Of a DNA stretch of 64,000 nt, positions 55,258-64,000 are shown one piece after another; position 1 is the first letter of the stretch, and each line of letters begins with the position of its first letter. The notes below the pieces were generated by a model that was not told where the DNA came from, did not search any database, and was given only the letters and a program-made list of their open reading frames with translations. The stretch comes from Notolepis coatsorum (taxonomy: Eukaryota; Chordata; Actinopteri; Aulopiformes; Paralepididae), in contig OZ020593.1 of NCBI GenBank assembly GCA_963971535.1, positions 17,487,919 through 17,551,918 on the forward strand. The letters are read 5' to 3'. A program made the translations under genes and the position numbers.

Positions 55258-56895
55258 GTGCTTGAACAGAAAAATTTAAAAACTGTGGCTCTGGTGGAAA
55301 CCATATGCAGAATACCTATGCCGACGTTGAAGGGTGATGGGGGAAGTATAAAAGGTGTGGACAAAGAGCTTGAGGGCTCCTCAAGATTTATGATGGATGG
55401 ATTTGTTTCCCTGACTGATGCACTAGAGTCAAAGCAGGCTATAACAATATGGAGAGATACTGGAGCTTTTCAGTCCCTCATTCTGGAGGGGATTTTGCCG
55501 TTTTCAGAAAAGTCTTCATTGCATTCCGGTGTCGTTGTTCGTGGCTTTGGAGGTGGATTTGTGGATGCACCTTTGCATGAGGTCACACTCAGCTCTCCCT
55601 TAGTATCAAGCAATGTTGTTGTGGGGGTATGTTCTCACATCCCCATAAGAGGTGTGTCCTTCATTCTAGGGAATGATTTGGCTGGTGACAAAGTGCTGGC
55701 TACTCCAGTTGTAATTCCCACCCCTGTGGTTTCTGAGGTCCCTGATGAGCTGGCACAGAAACATCCAGGAGTGTTCCCTGTGTGTGCTGTGACACGGGCA
55801 ATATCAAATGACAAAAGTGATGTTGATACTTCAACTTGTGACATTACACTTAGTGACACATTCTTTGTTGAATTGAAAAGTGACCATGTTGAGAATTTTG
55901 GAATGCACACTGTGGATGTACCTCTGCATAATGATTTTCTTGATTGTGCCTTTGTGTCAGGCCCGGTGGCGGAACCGAAGGTGACATGCGTGCCGGATAT
56001 GCATGTGGCAGGAGATGATCTGGCAGCGCAGTGTCTCAAAGTCTTCCCAGTCTGTACGGTGGCTGAGGCCACGGACGAATTGGAGGATGAGTGTGGGAAG
56101 GATGCTATGAGAGATGTTGTTGATTCATGTGACACTGTTCTAGTTGAAGAGGCTACAAGGCCTGGCTTAGGCTGCCAGCCTTCCCACAGTAGCTCTATTG
56201 TTCATGATACTACATCAACTGACTCTCTGCCAGGCACTAGGTATGCTAGTCAACCTAGTTACCTGTGTCCTGTACAGCAGGAGCCGCCTTCACGACCTGG
56301 TCTGATGAGTGGCAACCATTTTGATCAGGACAATGTTATTTTGTGTGACGCCATTTTGGATGGTATTCCAGACGCTTTTGTGACTGATGTATTGCCATGT
56401 TCCATGGACGGTGGGGCTGTACCTGAGGCGGTGCATCCTACTCTGGATGTTCACGGTTTGCAGTATCCTGAACTGCCAGTGCCAGGAGGAATGGATATTG
56501 GCGCTGTGGTGGTATCAGAGACCTATGATTTTTGTTTTTCTGTGTTCTGTCCTGTTGAGCGCAGTGAGCTTAGCTCTCATATGGATTTTGGTTTGCAGTC
56601 TCTTTTTGACAGGTCGGTATTGGTGGAGAGGCCTGTTGAAATGGAGCTCATATGTGATAAGGTCTTGGTTTGTCGATGGGGTCCTAAGCCTTACGCCTCA
56701 GTGGAGGATGAGCCTGCCCCACTCCAGCCATATACCGCAGTGGAGGAACCTTTTGTGAGGTCTCGCTTGCCAGAGAGTCGGGACAGTGTTGTTTTTTGTT
56801 TTAAACAGCATTGTCGAATGTTCCACAGTGGGGAGCATTCGACGAGGTTGATGGTCGTGTTCGACAGGGGCCGACCCATGGCCACTTTTTGGTAG
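55258..56895 (+). pseudogene. pro: Gmr1-like protease and C-terminal region, long open frame
   Basis: 545 open codons. After the zinc-knuckle spacer it has a retropepsin-like domain: ITIWRDTGAFQSLILEG (DTGA active site, residues about 63-80), VVRGFGGGFVDAPLHEV and GVSFILGNDLAG. A Thr/Val/Asp-rich region (VSEVPDELAQKHPGVFPVCA) follows, then a long segment I cannot assign (ending SGEHSTRLMVVFDRGRPMAT). No RT motif is visible. The frame stays open for 1.6 kb without interruption, unlike the broken gag before it. The related fragment at 62724-63360 has about 45 extra codons between SDPVEGFG and GMHT. Confidence 0.78.
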
Positions 56896-56950
56896 TGACT
56901 CACTGTTTGGTGGTTTGATGTGTAGTGGTTGCCTCCTGGGCAACTGTTTT

Positions 56951-56961
56951 GGTGGGGGAGA
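56951..56961 (+). promoter_or_regulatory. polypurine tract of the Gmr1-like element
   Basis: GGTGGGGGAGA directly before the 3' LTR. Confidence 0.75.
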
Positions 56962-57243
56962 TGTTATGTACCAGGTTAGTTCTGTGTCTTGGGCTGCAGC
57001 TGACTGCTGCTAATTAGCTGATTGCTGCTGATTGGACACCTGCCTGCAGGTTTAAAGGCACTTCCCCACCCAAACATGCACAGTGACTGTTGCTAGAAGA
57101 GATTGTGGAAACAGGGTCTCTTGCCTTTCCACCATTCTTGATCTTTAGTTTGAGCTAGTTATCATAATTAGACTAGTCTTTTGGTTTAAACACAGATGTC
57201 TGTGTGCACTAATGTTGCTTCCCTTTGAGCCAGGGTCGTAACA
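56962..57243 (+). repeat. 3' LTR of the Gmr1-like element
   Basis: 282 bp; TGTTATGTACCAGG...GGGTCGTAACA. It shares its last about 130 bp closely with the 5' LTR but is clearly diverged in the first half. Confidence 0.87.
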
Positions 57244-57527
57244 ACGCCTCCCGCTCCCGGGGGATCATTTGTCGCATGTCTTCCCCGCCTCTTCTCCCGT
57301 TCTCCTCCTTCTCTGCGGCCGGCCAAGCCGGAGGCAACGCTGACAGCCGGATTCGATACCAGTGTCTCTTGCGTTGGTGACGAGCGCTTAGTCCGCTGCG
57401 CTACCCAGCCGCCCTGCGTTTTTCCAGCTTTTTCATGGTCAGACATGACCGACAGCAGAGGTGAAGGAGAACGGGAGAAGAGGTGGGGAAGACATGCGAC
57501 AAATGATCCCCCGGGAGCGGGAGGCGT
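57244..57527. repeat. inverted repeat around a tRNA-like SINE head
   Basis: Arms at about 57244-57317 and 57455-57527 begin ACGCCTCCCGCTCCCGGGGG and its inverse, with few mismatches over about 70 bp. The 140-bp middle contains, on the minus strand, a tRNA-like head GGGTAGCGCAGCGGACTAAG and GGTATCGAATCCGGCTG as in SINE family 1. It directly abuts the 3' LTR end. Confidence 0.8.
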
Positions 57528-57960
57528 ACGCGGCGCGGCCGCGTGGGTGTGCAAGGCACTAAGCGGTGCGCCACGAGGGCGCCCGTTTCTTCAATTTCTG
57601 CAGAAAGATACGAGTCTGTCCATCGATATAGCTTCTTATTTAAAGATACGAGTCCGTCCATCGATATAGCTTATTTAAATCTTTTCCCAGTCACAACCTC
57701 ACAGATCACAGACTACTTCACTTTTCTCACTAATCAAGTCATGGGCCTTTCAACCAAAGACTTCTATTATAAACTAGAAGACTAAGAAAATTGTAATTGG
57801 TGTAGAGAAAATATGAAAATAATGATCACAAGTAGGATTCCTCACTCATGTGTCTTTCATAGTTACTATTTTGACTAAATATTTTGCCACAAGATGGACA
57901 ACTAAACAGTTAGTCTCTAGTTTGACTTCTCTTGTTTTTTCAGATCCCTTTTTATTTCCC
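57528..57960. other. no gene; short direct repeat
   Basis: AGATACGAGTC(T/C)GTCCATCGATATAGCTT occurs at about 57605 and 57643. Nothing else was recognised before the zinc-finger region. Confidence 0.55.
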
Positions 57961-58634
<674 letters not shown>

Positions 58635-59019
58635 TGTGAGGTTCGCCTCTCCCTGGACCTTTAATTCCCTGTCTCCTCACTTCTCCAGCCCCCACCCTCG
58701 CGCTCGTTTAGCCTCGTCTGCTCTTCAGCAGCCCACACCCTTGGACTATCTGTCATTATCTGTTTGATTGGTTCGTGCCGAACACACTCTTCTAGTTCAA
58801 GTATCAATTACCTTCACGCACCTGATGTGTATTCTAATTAGCGCCCCTGTGGGCTTTAAGTACCTCGCTCTTCCCCTCTGTCCTGGTCGGGTCGTTCCGT
58901 ATCATATCTCTATCACCAAACTCCTTCGGGAGGTTCTCTGTCTGTAGGCTCCTACGGGAGTTTCTGTTTCTGTCTGTATGCTGTTTTATCTCCGGCGTGA
59001 GACGAGGTGCAAGCTTTGG

Positions 59020-59214
59020 CCACCTGTCGCCGTTTGCCTGGAGGGAGACATTGTACTGCGCTCTCTAATCCTCTACGGGAGGTATTCCAGTGTTCCACTC
59101 CAGACCAGCGCGCCAGATGCGCTCAAGCCTTTGCCACCTGTCGCCGTTTGCCTGGAGGGAGACACTGTACTGCGCTCTCTAATCCTCTACGGGAGGTATT
59201 CCAGTGTTCCACTT
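59020..59214. repeat. tandem duplication, about 114 bp spacing
   Basis: GCCACCTGTCGCCGTTTGCC...TATTCCAGTGTTCCACT occurs at about 59019 and 59133 with two differences. Confidence 0.85.
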
Positions 59215-59798
59215 CAGACCTCCGCGCAGCAGACGTGCACCACTCAGACCTCCGCGCAGCAGACGCGCACCACTCAGACCTCCGCGCCAGATGCGCTCTC
59301 CGTACCGGCGCGTACTCCAAGCAGACGCGCACCACTCAGACCTCCGCGCCAGATGCGCTCTCCGTACCGGCGCGTACTCCAAGCAGACGCGCACCACTCA
59401 GACCTCCGCGCCAGATGCGCTCTCCGTACCGGCGCGTACTCCAAGCAGACGCGCACCACTCAGACCTCCGCGCCAGATGCGCTCTCCGTACCGGCGCGTA
59501 CTCCATGCAGACGCGCACCACTCAGACCTCCGCGCCAGATGCGCTCTCCGTACCGGCGCGTACTCCAAGCAGACGCGCACCACTCAGACCTCCGCGCCAG
59601 ATGCGCTCTCCGTACCGGCGCGTACTCCAAGCAGACGCGCACCACTCAGACCTCCGCGCCAGATGCGCTCTCCGTACCGGCGCGTACTCCAAGCAGACGC
59701 GCACCACTCAGACCTCCGCGCCAGATGCGCCCTCCGTACCGGCGCGTACTCCAAGCAGACGCGCACCACTCAGACCTCCGCGCCAGATGCGCTCTCCT
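59215..59798. repeat. 62-bp GC-rich minisatellite
   Basis: Two 30-bp short units (59215-59274) are followed by eight full 62-bp units from 59275 to 59770, and a partial ninth. The unit starts CAGACCTCCGCGCCAGATGC. Units are almost identical; one has CATGCAG for CAAGCAG (about 59503) and one GCCCTCC (about 59730). Because 62 is not a multiple of three, the open frames here are artefacts of the repeat. Confidence 0.95.
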
Positions 59799-59875
59799 CC
59801 AGACGTCTAGCCTGCGCGCTCCTACTCCATCCCTGTAAGCAGCTCTGACCCTCGCCCAGTTCCAAGGCCCGAACC

Positions 59876-60175
59876 CTGTTTTCTCTGTCCCTGTTTCCCC
59901 TCTCTAGTTTTCCCTGTCCAGTACTTCTAGTCCTCCTAGTCCTCCCTGTCCCCAGCCCGCCTCCGCAGGCCTCTGTCCCTGTTTCCCCTCTCTAGTCCTC
60001 CTAGTCCTCCCTGTCCCCAGCCCGCCTCCGCGGGCCTCTGTCCCTGTTTTCCCCTCTCTAGTCCTCCTAGTCCTCCCTGTCCCCAGCCCGCCTCCGCGGG
60101 CCTCTGTCCCTGTTTCCCCTCTCTAGTTCCTCCTAGTCCTCCCTGTCCAGTCCTCCTAGTCCTCCCTGTTCCTGC
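59876..60175. repeat. CT-rich tandem array, about 65-72 bp units
   Basis: Three to four copies of a unit with TAGTCCTCCTAGTCCTCCCT, GTCCCCAGCCCGCCTCCGC and GGCCTCTGTCCCTGTTTCCC. Confidence 0.85.
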
Positions 60176-60399
60176 CCTGTTCCCTTGCCCTGGCCCTGTC
60201 CGTTAGCCTTTCCCTTAGTCTTCCCCTTAGCCAGCTCGCCTCTTAAAGGCACTGGCCTTTTTTCCCAATTCTTGTTTTCCTGTGATTTGTGTTCTCCCTT
60301 AAAGGGACAGTGCCGTTTTCTGTTGTTTTCAATAAATGCCCAGTTCTTGGCTTACTCTCATACCTGTCTTGTGTTGTGCGATTGGGGTCGGTTACAAAC

Positions 60400-60678
60400 C
60401 ATAACATAAACAACTAAATGGTTTCTCTCCTGAATGAGTTGTCATGTGCTTTTTCACACTTCCTTTGTCACTGAATGCCTTTCCACAAACTGAACAACAA
60501 AATGGTTTCTCTCCTGTATGCGTCGTTGTGTGTCTTTTCAGAGTTCCTTTGTCACTGAATGCTTTTCCACAAACTGAACAACTAAATGGTTTGTCTCTCT
60601 GAGTTTTCATGCGTTTCATCAGTTCAGAATTCCTTTTAAATCCTTTCCCACAATCACTACAAATAAATGCTTTCTCTC
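60400..60678 (-). pseudogene. zinc-finger array, middle block
   Basis: The minus strand carries [60 protein letters not shown] and SVKKHMTTHSGEKPFSC, ending at the LTR-like insertion. In the first unit the final His is replaced by Gln (MKTQ). Confidence 0.85.
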
Positions 60679-61156
60679 GGGCGGCTACGTGGCGTAGTGG
60701 GCAAGGCGCTCGCCACGAATGCGGAGACGCTGGGATCGCCTGTTCGATCCCAGCGCTCCACATTGCTTTCAGTTTAGCTGGTCGTCCATACTAATACACA
60801 TTGGCCGTATTAGGGGGTGGGGAACTGATGGGTGGGGATTGGGCGTTGTGGACAGCGACTCCTACAGGTCGGTTGGTGCGCCTGCGCAGTAGAATCAGGA
60901 AGTGTCGGGGGCAGTGTGAGCCTCCCACGCGTTACTCCTCGCCACTGAGAGATCGAGCTGCGCAGGTGAAAAGATGCGACTGCTGTTACCTCAAGTACCG
61001 GAGGGGACTTGTGCTATGTATGACTTAGTCCACATTGCAGCCGGCTTGTGGGAGGCAAGAAACAGCATTCGTGACAGGGGAGGGTTGAATTGGATGATAC
61101 GAAATTGGGATGGGAGAAAATATAGAAAATGGGAGAAAAAGTGAAAAAAAAAAAAA
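60679..61156 (+). mobile_element. tRNA-derived SINE, family 2, plus strand
   Basis: Head GGGCGGCTACGTGGCGTAGT, B-box-like GTTCGATCCCAGC, core CGACTCCTACAGGTCGGTTG, tail GGGAGAAAATATAGAAAATG and A-run. Target duplication AATGCTTTCTCTC at about 60666-60678 and 61156-61168, which is zinc-finger linker sequence. Confidence 0.93.
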
Positions 61157-61392
61157 AATGCTTTCTCTCCAGCATGACTTCTCAAGTGGGTCTTCAGTTC
61201 AGACTTCCGTTTAAATCCTCTTCCACAATCACTTCAAATAAATGATTTATCTCCTGTATGACCTCATTGACCTTACATCAGTATTTTCAGTACATGACCC
61301 ATGAGATTCAAGATGAGGTTCCAAGCTCTCTGTGGACTCTAAATGTTTTCCACACAAACCACAGTCACTAGAATGATCTTGAAAATGCAACA
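61157..61392 (-). pseudogene. zinc-finger block between SINE and MITE
   Basis: The minus strand reads DHSSDCGLCGKHLESTESLE (a finger with altered spacing), then GRGFKRKSELKTHLRSHAGE. A TGA stands where the first Cys of that finger should be. It ends at the TTAA of the MITE on one side and the SINE duplication on the other. Confidence 0.8.
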
Positions 61393-61396
61393 TTAA

Positions 61397-62172
61397 CACT
61401 TTGAGCGCCACTCACGGCTTTATTCGGGTTTACGACCCGACCGCTGAATGCCACGTCACGGCTATTCTCGGGTGTTTTATTTTTATTAGCGATCTGAAAT
61501 CATATTGCATCACGCGAGCCTACCGTTGGAGATCCAGGGACCGCCGGCGATCAGATGTGAAAAAAGCGCCCCCTATCGTCTCCCAGATGGTAAATCACCC
61601 TTTTGGAATGGACTCAATGAAAGTGAATGGGAGAACGGATTTCTGACTCCACATTTTACTTCTCACTGATGCAGCCGGGGTCTACCAGAGTTTATTCTGG
61701 AGCCTCTGAGCCACGGCGAATATGGGTTATACTGTACACACGATGGATCAATACATTTATCGATTTTTTCAAATGGCGATCGGAAATTGGAATAAACCAT
61801 TTGGATACCATCTGACCTCAGGTAAGGAATCTATGTTATCAGTGTTAGGATAATTAGACTCGTTTTCACAGAGATATAAGCGTTTATGTGATATAGCTGT
61901 TTTGACTGTAAAAGCGATCAGGAAATGAGAGCAGCTATTATCAGCGCGCGGCACGAACGTGCGTGCGCACACATATACTATCGATCATCTAGCGTTTATT
62001 TGAAAACGATTCATAAATAGGCCGACAAATGACAACGTTCTGTGAGTCTTTGATAAGCGATGGGCAGATTAGACACATAGCCATAATTTAAAACATAGAT
62101 TAGGTGATATTAACGTTAACATTGGCCGTGGACCGTGGCATTCAAGGGGGTAAAAAGGAAAACACGGCCGGC
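61397..62172. mobile_element. TTAA MITE, second family, one end damaged
   Basis: TTAA at 61393-61396 is followed by CACTTTGAGCGCCACTCACG. The interior matches 49067-49995 in the opposite orientation. The other end reads GGAAAACACGGCCGGCG and then TTAG (62173-62176), lacking the CTCAAAGTG that should precede TTAA. Confidence 0.85.
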
Positions 62173-62722
62173 GTTAGACATCTTACTAGGAAAGGATTTC
62201 CCACACACTTTCCAACAAGGTGTGACCAGGTCGTGACTAGATGATTCAAGTTCCTGGGATGATTCCATAGAACTATTTAAGGTCCTGCTGTTAGACAAAC
62301 TTAATCTTTTCTGTGTCTTGGTTTGGTTAGAAAATGAGGACTGAGGTTTCTCTCCATCATCTTCACTCTTCACAGAGACAGGAATAGACTTTATGACACC
62401 AGCCTCCTCCAGACCTTGAAGCTGCTCTCCCTCCTGACTGCTCCAGAGTTCTTCCTGTTCCTCTTTAATCTGTAGGGACTCTGGCTCCTCCTGTTCCAGA
62501 CTGGGGCTCCTCTCCTGCTGCTCAGGGGGAACCTCCTCTTCACACATAGACAGCAGTTGGGGCTCTGCGGCCTCTGGCTCCAATGTCTTCTTGCGTCTCG
62601 TTCCCTGCAGACTGGCCTCACGGCGCTCAGCCAACGTCTTCTTGCGTCTCGTCCGCTGCAGACTGGCCTCACGCCGCTCAGCCAACGTCCTCTTGCGGCT
62701 CGACCACGTCAGACTGGCCTCA
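62173..62722 (-). pseudogene. zinc-finger gene N-terminal region
   Basis: Contains three tandem copies of a 57-bp unit (about 62580-62722; RRKKTLAERREASLQ). An acidic interaction region (LSMCEEEVPPEQQERSPSLE, GLEEAGVIKSIPVSVKSEDD, PQSSFSNQTKTQKRLSL) follows. The open frame extends upstream into the retroelement fragment only by chance. Confidence 0.75.
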
Positions 62723-62723
62723 C

Positions 62724-63360
62724 GTGTGTGCTGTGACACGGGCAATGTCAAAGGACAAAAGTGATGTTGTTGATACTTCAAATTGTGACATTACACTTGG
62801 TGACACGTTCTTTGTTGACTTGGAAAGTGACCCTGTTGAGGGATTTGGGAAGGTGATACCGTCTTATGAGGAGCTAGCGCTAGAGCAAAATAGAGATGTC
62901 TCCTTGTCGTCCCTCTTTGAAGTGGCCGCATTTAACCATGAGATGGCGCGGCATTGTTTAAGTAATGCAGGTGCAGGCGTTGTTGTTGAAGGTTTTGGAA
63001 TGCACACTATGAATGTACCTCTGCATAGTGCTTTTCTTCTTTGTGCCCTAGTGTCAGGCCCGGTGGTGGAACCGAAGGTGACATGTGTGCCGGATACGCA
63101 TGTGGCAGGAGATGATCTGGCAGCGCAGTGTCTCAAGGTCTTCCCAGCCTGTACGGTGGCTGAGGCCACGGACGAATTGGAGGATGAATGTGGGAAGGAT
63201 GCTATGAGAAATGTTTCTGGTGTTTCATGCACCGTTCTGGTTGAAGAGGCTACAGGGCCTGACTTAAGCTGCCAGCCTTCCCACAGTAGCTCTACTGTTC
63301 ATGATGTTTCACTTGTAGGCAGGGATGATCCCAGTATGTCAGTTGATGATTCTAATGATT
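62724..63360 (+). pseudogene. Gmr1-like protease-region fragment, second copy
   Basis: The plus strand begins in mid-protein (CAVTRAMSKDKSD) and continues CDITLGDTFFVDLESDPVEG, SYEELALEQNRDVSLSSLFE and TDELEDECGKDAMRNVSG, with a stop at 63360. It corresponds to codons about 185-320 of the frame at 55258-56895 and is very similar (VTCVPDTHVAGDDLAAQCLK). It includes about 45 codons missing from that copy. Both ends are abrupt, against the zinc-finger gene and a MITE. Confidence 0.85.
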
Positions 63361-63361
63361 A

Positions 63362-63640
63362 GGGGTGCACCGATATGAAAATTGGCCACCGATACCGATA
63401 CCGATTGTTCAACTAACACAATCGGCCGATACCGATACCGATACCGATAATTGTGGCAAAAAATAAGTATTTTTAATTTTTTGTAATATTTTTTTAATAT
63501 TTTTTTTAAATTTTTTTTAAATTTTTTTAATGAAACTACTGTATATTTGTATGTGTGTTTGTATTTGTAGGCCTCTTTACTTACTTAAAAAAGGAAACAT
63601 CAAGAAATATGTTTATGGTATCACTGATCCCTCTCCCAGT
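63362..63640. mobile_element. hAT-like MITE end with ACCGATACCGAT repeats
   Basis: Starts GGGGTGCACCGATATGAAAA; has repeats of CGATACCGATACCGAT and an A/T-rich stretch (63460-63530). The opposite end was not identified and may lie further right or outside. Confidence 0.5.
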
Positions 63641-63645
63641 ATCGT

Positions 63646-63775
63646 CTGGCGGCCTGCAGAGGGATACTATTTTCTCAACCAGAGCTTTCAACCAATGCAA
63701 TGGAACCATTCTGGCGGCCTGCAGCGGGATACTATTCTCTCAACCAGAGCTTTCAACCAATGCAATGGAACCATT
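63646..63775. repeat. 65-bp tandem duplication
   Basis: CTGGCGGCCTGCAGAGGGAT...CAATGCAATGGAACCATT occurs twice (63646-63710, 63711-63775) with two differences. The remainder to 64000 shows no recognised feature. Confidence 0.88.
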
Positions 63776-64000
63776 TTGATTGACAGTCGATTCGGCCAAT
63801 TACGCCACACCGCTAGCACCCACCTCCTGCTTACCACCAAGCGAATATTCATTTTTCTACTTCGGGGCATGCCGCCATTGATCTGCTTGTGAGAATGCGA
63901 GTCAAACTCAGAACCACAACAAGCTAATAAGTTAGCTGCCCGGCAGTGCCCGCCGACCAGCGCGCTCCACAGGATGGCCAAACGAGACACAATGATTTTA

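Larger units (their letters stand above)
50689..57243 (+). mobile_element. Gmr1-like LTR element: gag and protease, no visible RT or integrase
   Basis: LTRs at 50689-50923 and 56962-57243 start TGTTATGTACCA and end GGGTCGTAACA. A proline-tRNA-like primer site follows the 5' LTR and a polypurine tract precedes the 3' LTR. Coding: gag with a SCAN-like capsid region, a CCHC knuckle and a retropepsin. I see no RT, RNase H or integrase, so the copy is either internally deleted or a non-autonomous lineage. Nested insertions: a TTAA MITE (51130-51812), a hAT element (53285-54172) and a SINE (54280-54762). The flanking 5-bp sequences (TGCAT and ACGCC) differ, so no target duplication is preserved. 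Confidence 0.85.
58635..60396 (+). mobile_element. LTR-like GC-rich insertion in the zinc-finger gene
   Basis: Starts TGTGAGGTTCGCC and ends GGGGTCGGTTACA, with TG...CA ends. The flanks give AAAC at 58631-58634 and 60396-60399, a possible 4-bp target duplication. AATAAA at about 60330-60335 followed by about 60 bp fits an R-U5 end. No internal coding region, so it looks like a solo LTR of an unidentified retroelement. It contains the minisatellites listed next. Confidence 0.5.

Noticed and set aside
59123..59769. Series of 60-72 codon minus-strand frames every 62 bp
   Set aside because: Same minisatellite effect.
59275..59798. Regularly spaced repeats considered as a CRISPR-like array
   Set aside because: Units are contiguous with no unique spacers, in eukaryotic DNA; an ordinary minisatellite.
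58978..59848. Long plus-strand frames of 214-286 codons in three registers
   Set aside because: They are produced by the 62-bp GC-rich repeat lacking stops; the peptides in different frames interleave and match no family.
62116..62781. Single 221-codon protein joining the zinc-finger N-terminus to flanking DNA
   Set aside because: Its first codons are antisense of the Gmr1-like fragment and its last are MITE sequence; only 62173-62722 belongs to the gene.

Overview
This window is eukaryotic, and everything in it points to a ray-finned fish, probably a teleost. It has tRNA-derived SINEs and a fish L2 tail. DNA transposons are abundant and diverse: hAT elements with 8-bp target duplications, and piggyBac-like elements flanked by TTAA. 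It also has BEL/Pao, Ty3/Gypsy and Gmr1-like LTR elements, a fish-type C2H2 zinc-finger gene, and introns of 100-150 bp. There are no bacterial operons, rRNA genes or CRISPR arrays. I cannot name the species.

Layout. 1-10074: a BEL/Pao LTR element. Its 5' LTR is interrupted by a hAT element cut by the window start, and its pol by a second hAT element (5402-6266). It sits inside a degraded Ty3/Gypsy element (10075 to about 17 kb), whose 3' LTR region carries an inverted solo BEL LTR (14971-16363). 17.5-19.3 kb: a hAT MITE, an exact 80-bp duplication and a SINE. 20.4-22.9 kb: a seven-exon, almost intact piggyBac transposase gene on the minus strand, the best-preserved gene here. 24.5-29 kb: an L1 ORF1 fragment, a TTAA-flanked TIR element, piggyBac-type MITE pieces and an unclassified transposon-like gene. 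29-34 kb: remnants of host-type genes on the minus strand (a kinesin-3/KIF28-like gene and an intronless PUF60-like pseudogene) among LINE and SINE insertions, one SINE holding a 114-bp palindrome. 34.2-36.85 kb: a hAT (ZBED-like) transposase. 36.85-40.85 kb: a chain of TTAA elements, some sharing the same TTAA. 42.9-46.4 kb: a LINE interrupted by a hAT MITE and inserted into a conserved unknown reading frame. 49-50 kb: another TTAA MITE. 50.7-57.2 kb: an LTR element with gag and protease but no visible reverse transcriptase, carrying three nested insertions. 57.2-62.7 kb: a zinc-finger pseudogene split by an LTR-like GC-rich insertion with minisatellites, a SINE and a TTAA MITE. 62.7-64 kb: a second fragment of the gag-protease element and a hAT-like MITE.

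The genes do not form one pathway. The story is layered transposition, and order can be read from target-site duplications. The BEL element is younger than the Gypsy element it interrupts. hAT elements are younger than the BEL, LINE and Gmr1-like elements they split. SINEs are younger than the MITE, Gmr1-like element and zinc-finger gene they enter. The item most worth follow-up is the intron-rich piggyBac gene, together with the TTAA MITE families that could be its non-autonomous partners.
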